Shown here piece after piece: positions 52,577 to 61,177 of a stretch of 64,000 bases of DNA; positions within the stretch are counted from its first letter, which is position 1, and each line of letters starts with the position of its first letter. Below the pieces are notes generated by a model that saw nothing but the letters and a program-made list of their open reading frames with translations, had not been told where the DNA came from and ran no database searches. The translations under genes were made by a program, and so were the position numbers. Origin of the DNA: Mycolicibacterium arabiense (GTDB lineage: Bacteria > Actinomycetota > Actinomycetes > Mycobacteriales > Mycobacteriaceae); the NCBI RefSeq assembly GCF_010731815.2, contig NZ_AP022593.1:4526001-4590000 (forward strand), written 5' to 3'.

Positions 52577-53935
52577 ATGATCAAGAACATTTGCCGCTAC
52601 GGCGGAGTCGGCATTACCGCAATCGGCGCGGGGGCGTTGCTGGTCGCCGGATATAGTTTGCCACTGGCTAACCCCGAGCCGACAGTTCGCGAAATCCAGC
52701 CGACAGCCAACTTCAGCTTTCAAGAAATGCTGCCCTGGGTCGTCGCGCCGTCGCCTGCGACCAGCACTGCGGGCGCCGCCGCGGTGTCGGCAGTCGTCAC
52801 CGACACCGCCGCAGCGGTGAACGGCACGCTCGAGACCGTCAACCGCCTGGGACCGCTGAGCTTCGACCTGAACTCCCTGAGGTCGTTCAGCGCGGCAGGC
52901 CCGCCGCCCGGCAGCACCGCAGGCACGGCGAATTACACCCAGATGGACGAGTGGGTTTCAGGCATCGCCGGTCTGGCCAGCAGCACCGGCGCGATCGGCT
53001 TCACCGACAACGCCGTGTCCTACGACCCCTACGTGGCCACCCACGCGGGCGTCCTGCAGACCGCAAACCGACTCGGCCCGCTCGTCTTCGACCTCAACGT
53101 GCTCAAGGCCATCGGCTTCACGCAAGCGCCGACCGGCCAGACCGGCATCAATGGGCAACCCGACAATTTCAGTTCCGTCGACATCGGTCGTTGGACTGCC
53201 GGAATCCCCGGAATCATCACCAATTCGGGAACCACTGGCTTCGTCACCTACCAGGACTTCGCGAACGGCCCCTTTTACGACTACCGCGTCGGTGGTCTGA
53301 GCACGACCACTCAAATCGGTCCGATGTCGTTCGGATTCACCTTCCTGCCGTTCATCAGTACCGGCATCCTGCTCCCGCCCACCCTTTCGTTCGGGCTGGC
53401 GCCAAATATGACGGCGGCCAATACGCCGTTCGCGCCATTCACGCCGCCGACGCCGGGAATCGTGCAGCCCAACGGCGGACTTCCGGTTCCGCCGAACGTC
53501 GTCGCGGTCTCCGCTCCGGCTCAGGCCCCGGCTCCCGCAGCGGCGGTCGCTGCCGACGAGGTTCCGGCGCCCGCCGCGACCACCAGCGAGGTCTCGGCCC
53601 AGGACGCCGCCGACGAGACCACCGTGCCCGAGACGCCCGCGGTGACTCCCGAGGTCGACGAGGTCACCACCGACGAGCCGGCCGTCGTCATACCCGGTGT
53701 CAACGGGGCACCGTTGGACCGGCCGTCGACCACACCGACGTCCGGGTCGGGCGGCCGCGCTCCGTTCACGCCGTTCAAGCCGTTCACCGACGCCATCAGC
53801 AATGGCATCGGCGCACTGACCGGGAACCGCTTCGCAGCACCCGGTGGTGCCGGGTCACCCGGCGGTGCCGATGCCGGCGGCGCGACGGGTGCGGGCTCGG
53901 AGTCCGGCCAGGACGCGGGATCCGACGCAAGCTAG
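52577..53935 (+). CDS. Secreted mycobacterial protein with duplicated NRLGPLxFDLN units
   Basis: 452 residues. Two ATGs are adjacent; the second (52577) has GGGGA at normal spacing. A signal peptide (about 1-33, IGAGALLVAGYSLPLA) is followed by a domain with two similar halves, each with NRLGPL(S/V)FDLN and a later WV/WT-x-GI segment, and a third partial TQIGPMSFGF. The rest is Ala/Pro/Glu-rich and likely wall-spanning. No known catalytic motif is seen. The 230 bases upstream are AT-richer and hold its promoter. A strong terminator follows. Confidence 0.8.
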   Translation: MIKNICRYGGVGITAIGAGALLVAGYSLPLANPEPTVREIQPTANFSFQEMLPWVVAPSPATSTAGAAAVSAVVTDTAAAVNGTLETVNRLGPLSFDLNSLRSFSAAGPPPGSTAGTANYTQMDEWVSGIAGLASSTGAIGFTDNAVSYDPYVATHAGVLQTANRLGPLVFDLNVLKAIGFTQAPTGQTGINGQPDNFSSVDIGRWTAGIPGIITNSGTTGFVTYQDFANGPFYDYRVGGLSTTTQIGPMSFGFTFLPFISTGILLPPTLSFGLAPNMTAANTPFAPFTPPTPGIVQPNGGLPVPPNVVAVSAPAQAPAPAAAVAADEVPAPAATTSEVSAQDAADETTVPETPAVTPEVDEVTTDEPAVVIPGVNGAPLDRPSTTPTSGSGGRAPFTPFKPFTDAISNGIGALTGNRFAAPGGAGSPGGADAGGATGAGSESGQDAGSDAS

Positions 53936-53945
53936 GGCACACGAA

Positions 53946-53979
53946 TGAAGGCGCGTCGGCTATGGCCGGCGCGCCTTCA
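53946..53979. terminator. Strong bidirectional hairpin terminator
   Basis: A 15-base arm (53946-53960) starting TGAAGGCGCG pairs with 53965-53979 ending CGCGCCTTCA, with one G-T wobble and a TATG loop. It lies between convergent genes and includes the stop codon of the minus-strand gene at 53977-53979. Confidence 0.8.
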
Positions 53980-54531
53980 CTTGCACAGCTCGACGATCTT
54001 CTGACTGGTCGCCTCGACTTCGCGAAGCCGGGCGACCTGGCCGGCCTCGCCGCCGTCGGTCCCCGCCAGTGCGTTGATGGTGATGTCCTGCAGCCCCGTC
54101 GCCACGGAACGCAGTGAATCCGCGAGTTCGGCAGGCACCGCAGGGCTCAGACTGTCGACGATGTGCTGGCTGCCGATGGCCATGGCCAGGCGCGCGTTGA
54201 CGGCGACGAGCGGTGCCGCGTTCGGATCGGCGCCCGCGCCGGCCTGACTCTGCAGCGCCACCGAGGTGCGCACCCGCGTATAGGCAGCGCATGCCGCGTC
54301 CTTTGCTTCCGCGACCTGTTGATCGGTCGGGGGTGGCGGGGTGTCGTCGGGTGAGCGCAACAGCGCCCAACTCGCGACCCCGAGCGCGACGAGTGAGATC
54401 AACACGGGCACCACGACCGCCAAACGGCCCGAGCGCTGCGGTGTCGCCGTCGGCGTGGCGGCGCGGGGGACGTCGGCGGTCGTGGTCCGCTGCGGTGGCG
54501 GCTGCTCGTCGTCGGGCTTGGCGTGCGTCAT
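53977..54531 (-). CDS. Single-pass membrane protein of unknown function
   Basis: 184 residues from the ATG at 54531. A Pro/Thr-rich cytoplasmic stretch (1-35) precedes one membrane helix (about 37-58, LAVVVPVLISLVALGVASWALL) and an extracytoplasmic, helical domain of about 115 residues with Cys near both ends (AACAAYTRV... and VELCK), which could be disulphide-linked. This architecture is widespread among mycobacterial hypothetical membrane proteins. It is divergent from the permease gene at 54634. No function can be assigned. Confidence 0.8.
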   Translation of the reverse strand: MTHAKPDDEQPPPQRTTTADVPRAATPTATPQRSGRLAVVVPVLISLVALGVASWALLRSPDDTPPPPTDQQVAEAKDAACAAYTRVRTSVALQSQAGAGADPNAAPLVAVNARLAMAIGSQHIVDSLSPAVPAELADSLRSVATGLQDITINALAGTDGGEAGQVARLREVEATSQKIVELCK

Positions 54532-54633
54532 CGTCCTCGGATGGTAGCCCGCGCCACCACCAGCAATACGAGGATCGTCGGCGCGTCGAGGTGACGTCGC
54601 CGAATCCCCAGCCAGCACAGGCATGATGGCCCC

Positions 54634-55638
54634 GTGAACGCAGCCCCGTCGTCGCCGACCACCGGGCGACGCCGTGCCGGTTCGCTCGAGATGCTGTTGC
54701 TGGCGCTGCTCGGATTGGCGGTCTCCGCACCGTGGTTGAGCGGCGTCGTCGCCGGCCACTCGGCGCTGAGCACGGCCGCCACGGTGTTCAGCGGGGTCTT
54801 CGTGCAGGCGTTGCCCTTCCTGGTCCTCGGCGTCGTCGTCAGCGGTCTCATCGCCACCTTCGTCAGCGCCGAGCGGCTGGCGTCCTGGCTGCCACGTCGG
54901 CCCGCCGCCGCGGTCGCGGTCGCAGGCATCGGCGGCGCTGCGCTGCCCGGCTGTGAATGCGGCTCGGTCCCGGTTGCGCGCAGGCTGTATGGACCCGGCC
55001 GCACCGGAGCGGCCGCGCTGACGTTCATGCTGTCCGCCCCCGCGATCAACCCCGTGGTCCTGGTCGCGACGGCTGTCGCGTTCCCGGGCAACCCCGAGAT
55101 GGTGTTGGCGCGCTGCGTCGCGTCGCTGCTGACCGCCGTCGCGATGGGCATGCTGTGGCTGCGCTTCGGCCGCCACGAATGGGTGACGCGCTCGCTGCCC
55201 CGCACCGACCGGACGCCGGGGGGTGCACGGTGGACCACGTTCTCGGAGGCGGCCCGCCACGACTTCCTGCAGGCGGCGTCGTACCTCGTGGTCGGCGCCG
55301 CGGCCGCAGCGACGCTGAGGGTCGTCGTGCCCGCCTGGATGTTCGAACACCTCGCGGGCAACCTGATCCTCGCCGTGCTGACCATGGCCGTGCTCGCCGT
55401 CGTGCTGGCGCTGTGCTCGGAGGCCGACGCGTTCGTGGCAGCGAGCCTGACCATGCTGCCGCTGCTGCCGCGGCTCGTGTTCCTGGTCGTCGGGCCGGCC
55501 GTGGACGTCAAACTCGCGGCAATGCAGGCGGGCATGTTCGGACGCCGATTCGCCGTGCGGTTCGGCCCGGCCACGTTCGTCGTGGCGACGGTGATCGCGA
55601 CGCTGGTCGGCCTTGCCTTCCTTGGAGGCGGTCGATGA
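54634..55638 (+). CDS. DUF318/YraQ-type permease
   Basis: 334 residues, about eight membrane segments. The conserved motif GCECGSVPVARRL and LSAPAINPVVLVAT identify the DUF318 permease family (YraQ, YcgR, ArsP-like). The paired cysteines in GCEC suggest a metal or metalloid substrate. It overlaps by four bases a TIGR03943-type gene, the usual partner (YcgR-YcgQ of Bacillus). Transport of a divalent metal is a plausible inference, unproven here. GTG start. Confidence 0.88.
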   Translation: MNAAPSSPTTGRRRAGSLEMLLLALLGLAVSAPWLSGVVAGHSALSTAATVFSGVFVQALPFLVLGVVVSGLIATFVSAERLASWLPRRPAAAVAVAGIGGAALPGCECGSVPVARRLYGPGRTGAAALTFMLSAPAINPVVLVATAVAFPGNPEMVLARCVASLLTAVAMGMLWLRFGRHEWVTRSLPRTDRTPGGARWTTFSEAARHDFLQAASYLVVGAAAAATLRVVVPAWMFEHLAGNLILAVLTMAVLAVVLALCSEADAFVAASLTMLPLLPRLVFLVVGPAVDVKLAAMQAGMFGRRFAVRFGPATFVVATVIATLVGLAFLGGGR

Positions 55639-56366
55639 GCCGGTCTACCCAGAACCTGATCCTGCTGCTGGTCGGCGCCGGCATGGCGGTGATGCTGCTG
55701 CGGGGCACCTACGTGCACTACGTGAAGCCCGCTCTGCTGCCGTGGCTCGTGATCGCCACGGTGGTGCTGATCGGGCTCGGTCTGGCCGCAGTGATCCGCG
55801 ACGTGCGCAACGCAGGCCGACCCGACGAGCACCCAGACGACGACCACGGCCATCGGCACCGTGGCGGTCTGGTGTGGCTGCTGCTCGTGCCGATCGCGAT
55901 GGTCGCGTTCATCGTGCCGCCGCCGCTGGATGCCCGCGGAGCCACTGCCGCGCCGCCCGTCACGTCCGCGCCCAAGCCGCGCGACTTCCCACCGCTGCCT
56001 GCCGGACCCGCGCCGACCGTAGCGGTGCCCGAGATCGTGATGCGGGCTGCCGCAGACCCGGCGCGCAGCCTCGATGGACGGACGATCACCGCCACCGGCT
56101 TCACGCTGCGCTACCCCGACGGCGTCTACCTCGGCCGCGTCGTCATCGTCTGCTGCGCGGCCGACGCCCAACTGGCGCGGATTCGGTTGTCGGGCCCTGC
56201 CGCCGCGACAGCGGCCGCCTTCGGCGAGGAGACGTGGATCGCGGTGGAGGGCAGGGTCGAGCCGGGCTCCGCGCAGGCGGCCAACGACTACGTGCCGACC
56301 ATGAGCGCCACGACGGTGACGCGCGTCGACAAACCCGCCAACACCTACGCGTATCGATCCCCGTGA
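55635..56366 (+). CDS. TIGR03943/DUF1980 permease partner protein
   Basis: 243 residues with two or three N-terminal membrane helices (LILLLVGAGMAVMLL, ALLPWLVIATVVLIGLGLAAV, and one near 85-100), a His/Asp-rich loop (DDDHGHRHRGG) that may bind metal, and an extracytoplasmic domain with VVIVCCAADAQLARI. It forms a conserved pair with the DUF318 permease upstream (ATGA overlap). The role in metal handling is inferred from the pair and the His-rich loop. Confidence 0.87.
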   Translation: MSRSTQNLILLLVGAGMAVMLLRGTYVHYVKPALLPWLVIATVVLIGLGLAAVIRDVRNAGRPDEHPDDDHGHRHRGGLVWLLLVPIAMVAFIVPPPLDARGATAAPPVTSAPKPRDFPPLPAGPAPTVAVPEIVMRAAADPARSLDGRTITATGFTLRYPDGVYLGRVVIVCCAADAQLARIRLSGPAAATAAAFGEETWIAVEGRVEPGSAQAANDYVPTMSATTVTRVDKPANTYAYRSP

Positions 56367-56467
56367 ACGTCGAGTTTCCGTCGATGTACGCGCCTCCCGA
56401 CGACGAGAAGTCGACGCTCGCGGTGGGCTGCGACGAGTCCGTCGGACCGACCCGGCACGATGGACCC

Positions 56468-56541
56468 ATGACAATCCCCCGTCGCTGCGCTCGCCCATGA
56501 CAACCCCCCGTCGCTTCGCTCGCCGACGTCGCTGCGCTCGC
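56468..56541. repeat. 29-bp tandem repeat, two copies plus a partial
   Basis: Two 29-base units start ATGACAA(T/C)CCCCCGTCGCT at 56468 and 56497 and differ at three positions; a partial copy with CGTCGCTGCGCTCGC follows at 56527-56541, touching the RecQ start. The CGTCGCT(G/T)CGCTCGC core resembles short intergenic repeats common in mycobacterial DNA. Not CRISPR: there are no spacers. Confidence 0.7.
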
Positions 56542-56543
56542 TC

Positions 56544-58637
56544 GTGACGGCGACGCGCGAACAGGCGCAGACCCTGCTCGAGCAGTTGGCGGGGCCGCAG
56601 GCGACACTGCGCGACGACCAGTGGACGGCCATCGAGGCCCTTGTGGTGCACCGCCGCCGCGCGCTGGTGGTGCAGCGCACCGGATGGGGCAAGTCGGCCG
56701 TGTACTTCATCGCGGCCAAACTGCTGCGCGCCGAGGGGCGTGGCCCGACGGTCATCGTGTCCCCGCTGCTCGCGCTGATGCGCAACCAGGTGCAGGCCGC
56801 CGCACGGGCCGGGGTGCGCGCGGCCACGATCAACTCGAGCAACGTCGCCGACTGGCAGGACGTCCACCGTGCGGTCGGGACCGGCGACCTCGACGTGCTG
56901 CTCGTCAGCCCGGAACGGTTGAACAACCCCGACTTCCGCGATGACGTGTTGCCCGCGCTGGCCCGCGACGCCGGCCTGGTCGTGATCGACGAGGCGCACT
57001 GCGTGTCCGACTGGGGACACGACTTCCGTCCCGACTACCGCCGCATCCGCACGCTGATCGGCGAGTTGGGCAGCGGCATACCGGTTCTCGCAACGACCGC
57101 CACCGCGAACGACCGGGTGGTGGACGACGTGCGCAGCCAGCTGGGCGTCGGCGGGGGAGAGGCAGGCGGAGACGCGCTGGTGCTCCGCGGCGGCCTCGAC
57201 CGCGAGTCGCTGCGACTGTCGGTCGTCAAGGCGGGCAATCCCGCCCAACGCGCGGCGTGGCTGGCCGCGCATCTGGACACGCTGCCGGGGTCGGGGATCA
57301 TCTACACGCTGACGGTGGCGCAGGCCAACGACGTCGCGGCGATGCTGCGGGAACGGGGCCACGAGATCGCGGCCTACACCGGGGCCACCGAGGCTGCCGA
57401 GCGGGAACAGCTCGAGGGCGACCTGCTGGCGAACCGGGTGAAGGCACTGGTGGCCACGTCCGCGCTCGGCATGGGTTTCGACAAGCCGGACCTCGGCTTC
57501 GTCGTGCACCTGGGTGCGCCCGCGTCACCCATCGCGTACTACCAGCAGGTGGGACGTGCGGGGCGTTCGACGGAGAGCGCCGAGGTGGTGCTGCTGCCCG
57601 GTGCCGAGGACCGCGAGGTGTGGCGCTACTTCGCGTCCGTGGCCTTCCCGTCGGAGCCCATGGTGCGCAACGTCATTCGCGCGCTCGAAACGGACCGACC
57701 ACAGTCCACGCCCGCGCTCGAACCGCTCGTCGACCTGAACCGGACGCGTCTGGAGATGGTGCTGAAGGTGCTCGACGTCGACGGGGCGGTGCGCCGGGTC
57801 AAGGGCGGCTGGGTGGGTACCGGCGAGCCGTGGGAGTACGACGAGGAGCGCTACCGCAGGCTGGACGAGGCGCGCGGGCGCGAGCAGCAGGCGATGCTCG
57901 ACTACCTGGCCACCGACGAGTGCCGGATGACGTTCCTCCGCAGGCAGCTCAACGACCCGGAACTCGCCGACAGTGAGAAGTGCGGCCGGTGCGACAACTG
58001 CACGGGCGCGCACTACGACGCGACCGTGGACGAGTCGGCGGCCGAGGAGACCCGGCAGCGGCTGATGCGTCCGGGGGTCGAGATCACGCCGCGCAGGCAG
58101 TGGCCCTCGGGCCTGGCCAAGCTGGGTGTCAGCCTGAGCGGCAAGATCTCCGAGGGCCCCGGTGCGGGGCGGGCCATCGGCCGGCTCACCGACCTGGGCT
58201 GGGGGGCACGGTTGCGTGCGGTGCTCGACGGCCCCGATGCGGAGGCACCCGACGACCTGGTGCGCGCGGCGGTCGACGTGCTCGCCGCTTGGAAGTGGGA
58301 CACCCGTCCGACGGCGGTGATGGGTCTGGACTCGGAACGCCATCCCCTGCTGATCGAATCGCTGGTGGCTCGGCTGGCGGACCTGGGACGGCTGACCAAC
58401 CTGGGCTCATTGGCCTACGCCGTCGAGCGCAGGCCCGTGACGGCTGCCAACTCGGCGTATCGCGTTGCAGCGCTCGATGGTTCGTGGGAGATGCCGGACC
58501 TGTCGGATCTCGGTGGGCCGCTGCTGCTGGTCGACGACCTCGTCGACAGCGGGTGGACGATGACGATGGCGGCCCGGGTGCTGCGTCAAGCCGGTGCGCC
58601 GGAGGTCCTGCCGTTCGCGATCGCCGCGGTCAGCTGA
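56544..58637 (+). CDS. RecQ-like superfamily 2 DNA helicase with a C-terminal phosphoribosyltransferase-like segment
   Basis: 697 residues from a GTG. Helicase motifs are in order: Walker A QRTGWGKSAVY (about 49-59), VSPLLALM, DEAH in VIDEAHCVSDWGHDFRPDYRRI, ATTATAN, then ATSALGMGFDKPDLGFVVH and QQVGRAGR. A RecQ-type zinc site with paired cysteines (KCGRCDNCTG) follows near 470. The last ~120 residues are not HRDC; they resemble a type I phosphoribosyltransferase and contain LLLVDDLVDSGWTMTMA, the PRPP-binding signature. DNA unwinding for repair is the expected role; the PRTase-like part may be regulatory. Confidence 0.9.
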   Translation: MTATREQAQTLLEQLAGPQATLRDDQWTAIEALVVHRRRALVVQRTGWGKSAVYFIAAKLLRAEGRGPTVIVSPLLALMRNQVQAAARAGVRAATINSSNVADWQDVHRAVGTGDLDVLLVSPERLNNPDFRDDVLPALARDAGLVVIDEAHCVSDWGHDFRPDYRRIRTLIGELGSGIPVLATTATANDRVVDDVRSQLGVGGGEAGGDALVLRGGLDRESLRLSVVKAGNPAQRAAWLAAHLDTLPGSGIIYTLTVAQANDVAAMLRERGHEIAAYTGATEAAEREQLEGDLLANRVKALVATSALGMGFDKPDLGFVVHLGAPASPIAYYQQVGRAGRSTESAEVVLLPGAEDREVWRYFASVAFPSEPMVRNVIRALETDRPQSTPALEPLVDLNRTRLEMVLKVLDVDGAVRRVKGGWVGTGEPWEYDEERYRRLDEARGREQQAMLDYLATDECRMTFLRRQLNDPELADSEKCGRCDNCTGAHYDATVDESAAEETRQRLMRPGVEITPRRQWPSGLAKLGVSLSGKISEGPGAGRAIGRLTDLGWGARLRAVLDGPDAEAPDDLVRAAVDVLAAWKWDTRPTAVMGLDSERHPLLIESLVARLADLGRLTNLGSLAYAVERRPVTAANSAYRVAALDGSWEMPDLSDLGGPLLLVDDLVDSGWTMTMAARVLRQAGAPEVLPFAIAAVS

Positions 58638-58638
58638 C

Positions 58639-59061
58639 GTGCGGAGACTGGCTCGGCTGCTGCTCGGCGCGGCGCTGGTCTTCGCCGGCGTCAGCCACCT
58701 GACCTTCGCCCGCGCGTCGTTCTACGCGCAGGTCCCGCCGTACCTGCCGCTCAACGTCGACTTCGTCGTCATCGCGTCGGGGATCGTCGAGATCGCGCTC
58801 GGTCTCGGCCTGCTCGTCGTCGCGCGGTGGCGGGTGCCGCTGGGTTGGCTGACCGCGGCCCTGTTCGTCGCGGTGTTCCCCGGCAACGTGTCGCAGTACC
58901 TCACCCACTCCGACGCATTCGGACTGGACTCGGACCGCTCGCGGGCGATCCGGCTGGCGTTCCAGCCGCTGCTGGTCGTGTGGGCGCTGTGGTCTACCGG
59001 GGCGTGGGCCGCGTGGCGCGCGCGTCGTGCGGCGGATGCAGGCCGCCCAGCTGCGTCGTGA
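58639..59061 (+). CDS. DoxX-like membrane protein
   Basis: 140 residues from a GTG two bases after the RecQ stop. Four membrane segments, with RLLLGAALVFAGVSHLTF at the start, as in DoxX/DoxD-like proteins, and a later FPGNVSQYLTH segment. The function of these small proteins is not established, though some DoxX proteins join thiol-redox complexes. The last 68 bases overlap the convergent IclR gene (58994-59061). It probably forms an operon with the helicase gene. Confidence 0.82.
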   Translation: MRRLARLLLGAALVFAGVSHLTFARASFYAQVPPYLPLNVDFVVIASGIVEIALGLGLLVVARWRVPLGWLTAALFVAVFPGNVSQYLTHSDAFGLDSDRSRAIRLAFQPLLVVWALWSTGAWAAWRARRAADAGRPAAS

Positions 59062-59932
59062 GCGTGTGCGCCGTGGCCATCACACCCTTGGCGTGCCTGG
59101 CGATCTCGGCATCGGTGAGCGCCCTGCCGATCTGAAGCGACACCACCATCGTCTGCCGTCCGTAGTGGTCGTACACCGGCGCCGAGATCACGCTGATGTC
59201 GTGCTTTTGGCGTTGGGTGCCGGCCTCGCTGCGCAGGTACACCCGTTCGCCGACGTCGGAGATCAGTTCGCCGAGCAGCGCCCGCAACTCCTGCGGCATC
59301 GTCGAGGACATCCCCGCCATCAGCGCGTAGAGGCGCCGCCCGCCCGGAGTGAGTCGCTCCACCAGGTAGCCCGAGGCGCGACACTCGGCCACGACGCGGT
59401 CCAGGCGGTCGGAACCGGTGCGCAGTGGAATGGTCGGTTCCCTGGCCAGCCAGTCGCGCAGCGCGTCGTCGTCCCACAGCACGAACATCAGCCCCACCGG
59501 CGGTGCGAACGGGTAGCTCTGGCCCACCCGCACCGACGTGCCCCGGCCCTCCGACCCACTCGTGCCGGGCGGGTCGACGAGTTCGAGCAGCGTGATCCGG
59601 TCGTCGACGATCGCCGCGAGTGCTGCGGTGGTGTCGTACGCCGAGGAGAGTGCGCGGAGTTCCTCCCGTGCCGACGGTCCGGCGCGCATGGATTCCTGCG
59701 CGACGTGACCGAGGGAGATCAGCGACGGTCCGAGGCGGTAAGTCTTGTCCTCGGCATCGCGCAGGAGGTAGCCGGATTCGGCCAAGGTGGTGACGATGCC
59801 GAGGCACGTGGGCTTGCTCTGGCCCGTTCGCCTCGCGAGTTCGGAGATGCCGAACCGGTCGTGCGGATGGCGCGCCAAGAAGTCGAGGACCTCGACGACG
59901 CGTTGCGTCGGTGGTGACGTCCGGCCCGTCAC
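58994..59932 (-). CDS. IclR-family transcriptional regulator
   Basis: 312 residues from a GTG at 59930-59932 with GGAGGG upstream; longer frames overlap the divergent promoter. The N-terminal winged helix-turn-helix (about 10-70: RVVEVLDFLARHPHDRFGISELARRTGQSKPTCLGIV) and an IclR effector domain (GAF-like, about 85-270) are clear. It is divergent from the Rv3531c homologue in a steroid gene cluster, which suggests it reports on a steroid or aromatic intermediate; the effector is unknown. Confidence 0.92.
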   Translation of the reverse strand: MTGRTSPPTQRVVEVLDFLARHPHDRFGISELARRTGQSKPTCLGIVTTLAESGYLLRDAEDKTYRLGPSLISLGHVAQESMRAGPSAREELRALSSAYDTTAALAAIVDDRITLLELVDPPGTSGSEGRGTSVRVGQSYPFAPPVGLMFVLWDDDALRDWLAREPTIPLRTGSDRLDRVVAECRASGYLVERLTPGGRRLYALMAGMSSTMPQELRALLGELISDVGERVYLRSEAGTQRQKHDISVISAPVYDHYGRQTMVVSLQIGRALTDAEIARHAKGVMATAHTLTTQLGGLHPPHDARATRPTPR

Positions 59933-59959
59933 GGTGCCCCCTCCGACGTTGACTCGAAT

Positions 59960-59973
59960 TGGAACACGTTCTA
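59960..59973. promoter_or_regulatory. KstR operator upstream of the Rv3531c-homologue operon
   Basis: TGGAACACGTTCTA matches TnnAACnnGTTnnA at all defined positions. It is 28 bases before the IclR start and 75 bases before the start at 60048, so KstR could control either or both. Confidence 0.88.
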
Positions 59974-60001
59974 GTGTTCGGGTCAGAACTCTACCAGCGC
60001 G

Positions 60002-60015
60002 TTCCAATATTGGAA
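60002..60015. promoter_or_regulatory. Perfect 14-bp palindrome, probable IclR-type operator
   Basis: TTCCAATATTGGAA reads the same on both strands, in AT-rich sequence unlike its surroundings, between the divergent IclR gene and the DUF1214-like gene. Its TTCCA/TGGAA arms are like known IclR operators. Autoregulation by the adjacent IclR protein is inferred. Confidence 0.6.
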
Positions 60016-60047
60016 TGGCTGGCCTCATCCCGGAGGGCCCGTCACGC

Positions 60048-61175
60048 ATGTACGCACAGCCGTTGGCAGACGCCATCGCCGAGGCCGAGAGCCTTGTCGC
60101 CGCTGCACCATTCATCGAATCCGAGGCCGACCTCCTGGAGGGGCTGCAGTACCTGGCCGGCTGCATCGCAGCGTGTACGTCGGTCGCCTTCGACTACGAC
60201 CGCGATCATCCGTTCCTGCACAGCGGGACCGGGCCGTTCACCAAGATGGGCCTCGACAACCCCGACACCATGTACTTCGGGACGCGCGTGCAGCCCGAGC
60301 ACGAGTACGTCGTCACGGGCAGGCGCGGCACCACCACCGACGTCAGCTTTCAGCTGCTCGGTGGTGAGTACACCGACGACAACGTGCCAGACAGCGCGAC
60401 CGCGTTCGACGACCGCAAGCTCGACATCGCCTCCGACGGCACCTTCGAATGGCGGTTCACACCGAAGGTGCCTTCGCAGTTGGTGATTCGCGAGGTCTAC
60501 AACGATTGGTCGGCGCAACGCGGAACGTTCGCGATCGCGCGCACCGACACGGCGGGCACCGCGCCCCCGCCGCTGACGCGTGAACTCATCGAGAAGCGCT
60601 ACGCCGTCGCGGGCAAGCAACTGGTGCAACGGGTCAAGACCTGGCTGCAGTTCCCGAAGTGGTTCTACGACGACCTGCCGGTCAACACCTTGACCGCACC
60701 GCGCCTGACCCCCGGCGGGCTGGCCACGCAGTACTCGTCGGTCGGCCACTACGACTTGGCGCCGGACCAGGCGATCGTCATCACGCTGCCCGTCAGCGAC
60801 GCGCCGTATCTCGGCTTCCAGCTGGGCAGCCTCTGGTACATCTCGCTGGACTACATCAACCACCAGACGTCGCTCAACGGCACTCAGGCGCAGGCAGATC
60901 CGGATGGCAAGATCCGCATCGTCGTGTCCGACGCCAACCCCGGCGTCGCCAACTGGTGCGAGACGCTCGGCCACGCCAAGGGCTATCTGCAGTTCCGCTG
61001 GCAGCGCGTGTCGCGGGAGCTGACCGAGGCCGATGGGCCGACGCTCGAGGTGGTCGATGTCGAGAAGGTGTCGTCGGTGCTGCCCTACTACGAGTCCAAC
61101 GCGATCTCCTCCGACGACTGGCGGGCGCGCATCGCGCTGCGGCAGAGGCTGATCGGCGAGAGGATGGTGGGCTAG
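60048..61175 (+). CDS. DUF1214-like protein, homologue of M. tuberculosis Rv3531c
   Basis: 375 residues from the ATG at 60048, which has GGAGGG upstream; an ATG at 60015 would start inside the palindrome. The N-terminal part has PDTMYFGTRVQPEHEYVVTGRRG, and the C-terminal part APYLGFQLGSLWYISLDYINHQTSLNG, typical of DUF1214 proteins. The biochemical function is unknown. In M. tuberculosis it is part of the KstR regulon with the next two genes, which are in the same order here. Confidence 0.88.
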   Translation: MYAQPLADAIAEAESLVAAAPFIESEADLLEGLQYLAGCIAACTSVAFDYDRDHPFLHSGTGPFTKMGLDNPDTMYFGTRVQPEHEYVVTGRRGTTTDVSFQLLGGEYTDDNVPDSATAFDDRKLDIASDGTFEWRFTPKVPSQLVIREVYNDWSAQRGTFAIARTDTAGTAPPPLTRELIEKRYAVAGKQLVQRVKTWLQFPKWFYDDLPVNTLTAPRLTPGGLATQYSSVGHYDLAPDQAIVITLPVSDAPYLGFQLGSLWYISLDYINHQTSLNGTQAQADPDGKIRIVVSDANPGVANWCETLGHAKGYLQFRWQRVSRELTEADGPTLEVVDVEKVSSVLPYYESNAISSDDWRARIALRQRLIGERMVG

Positions 61176-61177
61176 TC

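Noticed and set aside
56468..56541. Possible short CRISPR-like array
   Set aside because: Only two full 29-bp copies directly abut each other, with no spacers and no cas genes in the window.
54528..57509. Open frame of 993 codons on the minus strand
   Set aside because: It is antisense to the DUF318 permease, its partner and the RecQ-like helicase, all with clear family motifs; the translation is low-complexity Arg/Ala/Gly sequence as expected from a shadow of high-GC genes.
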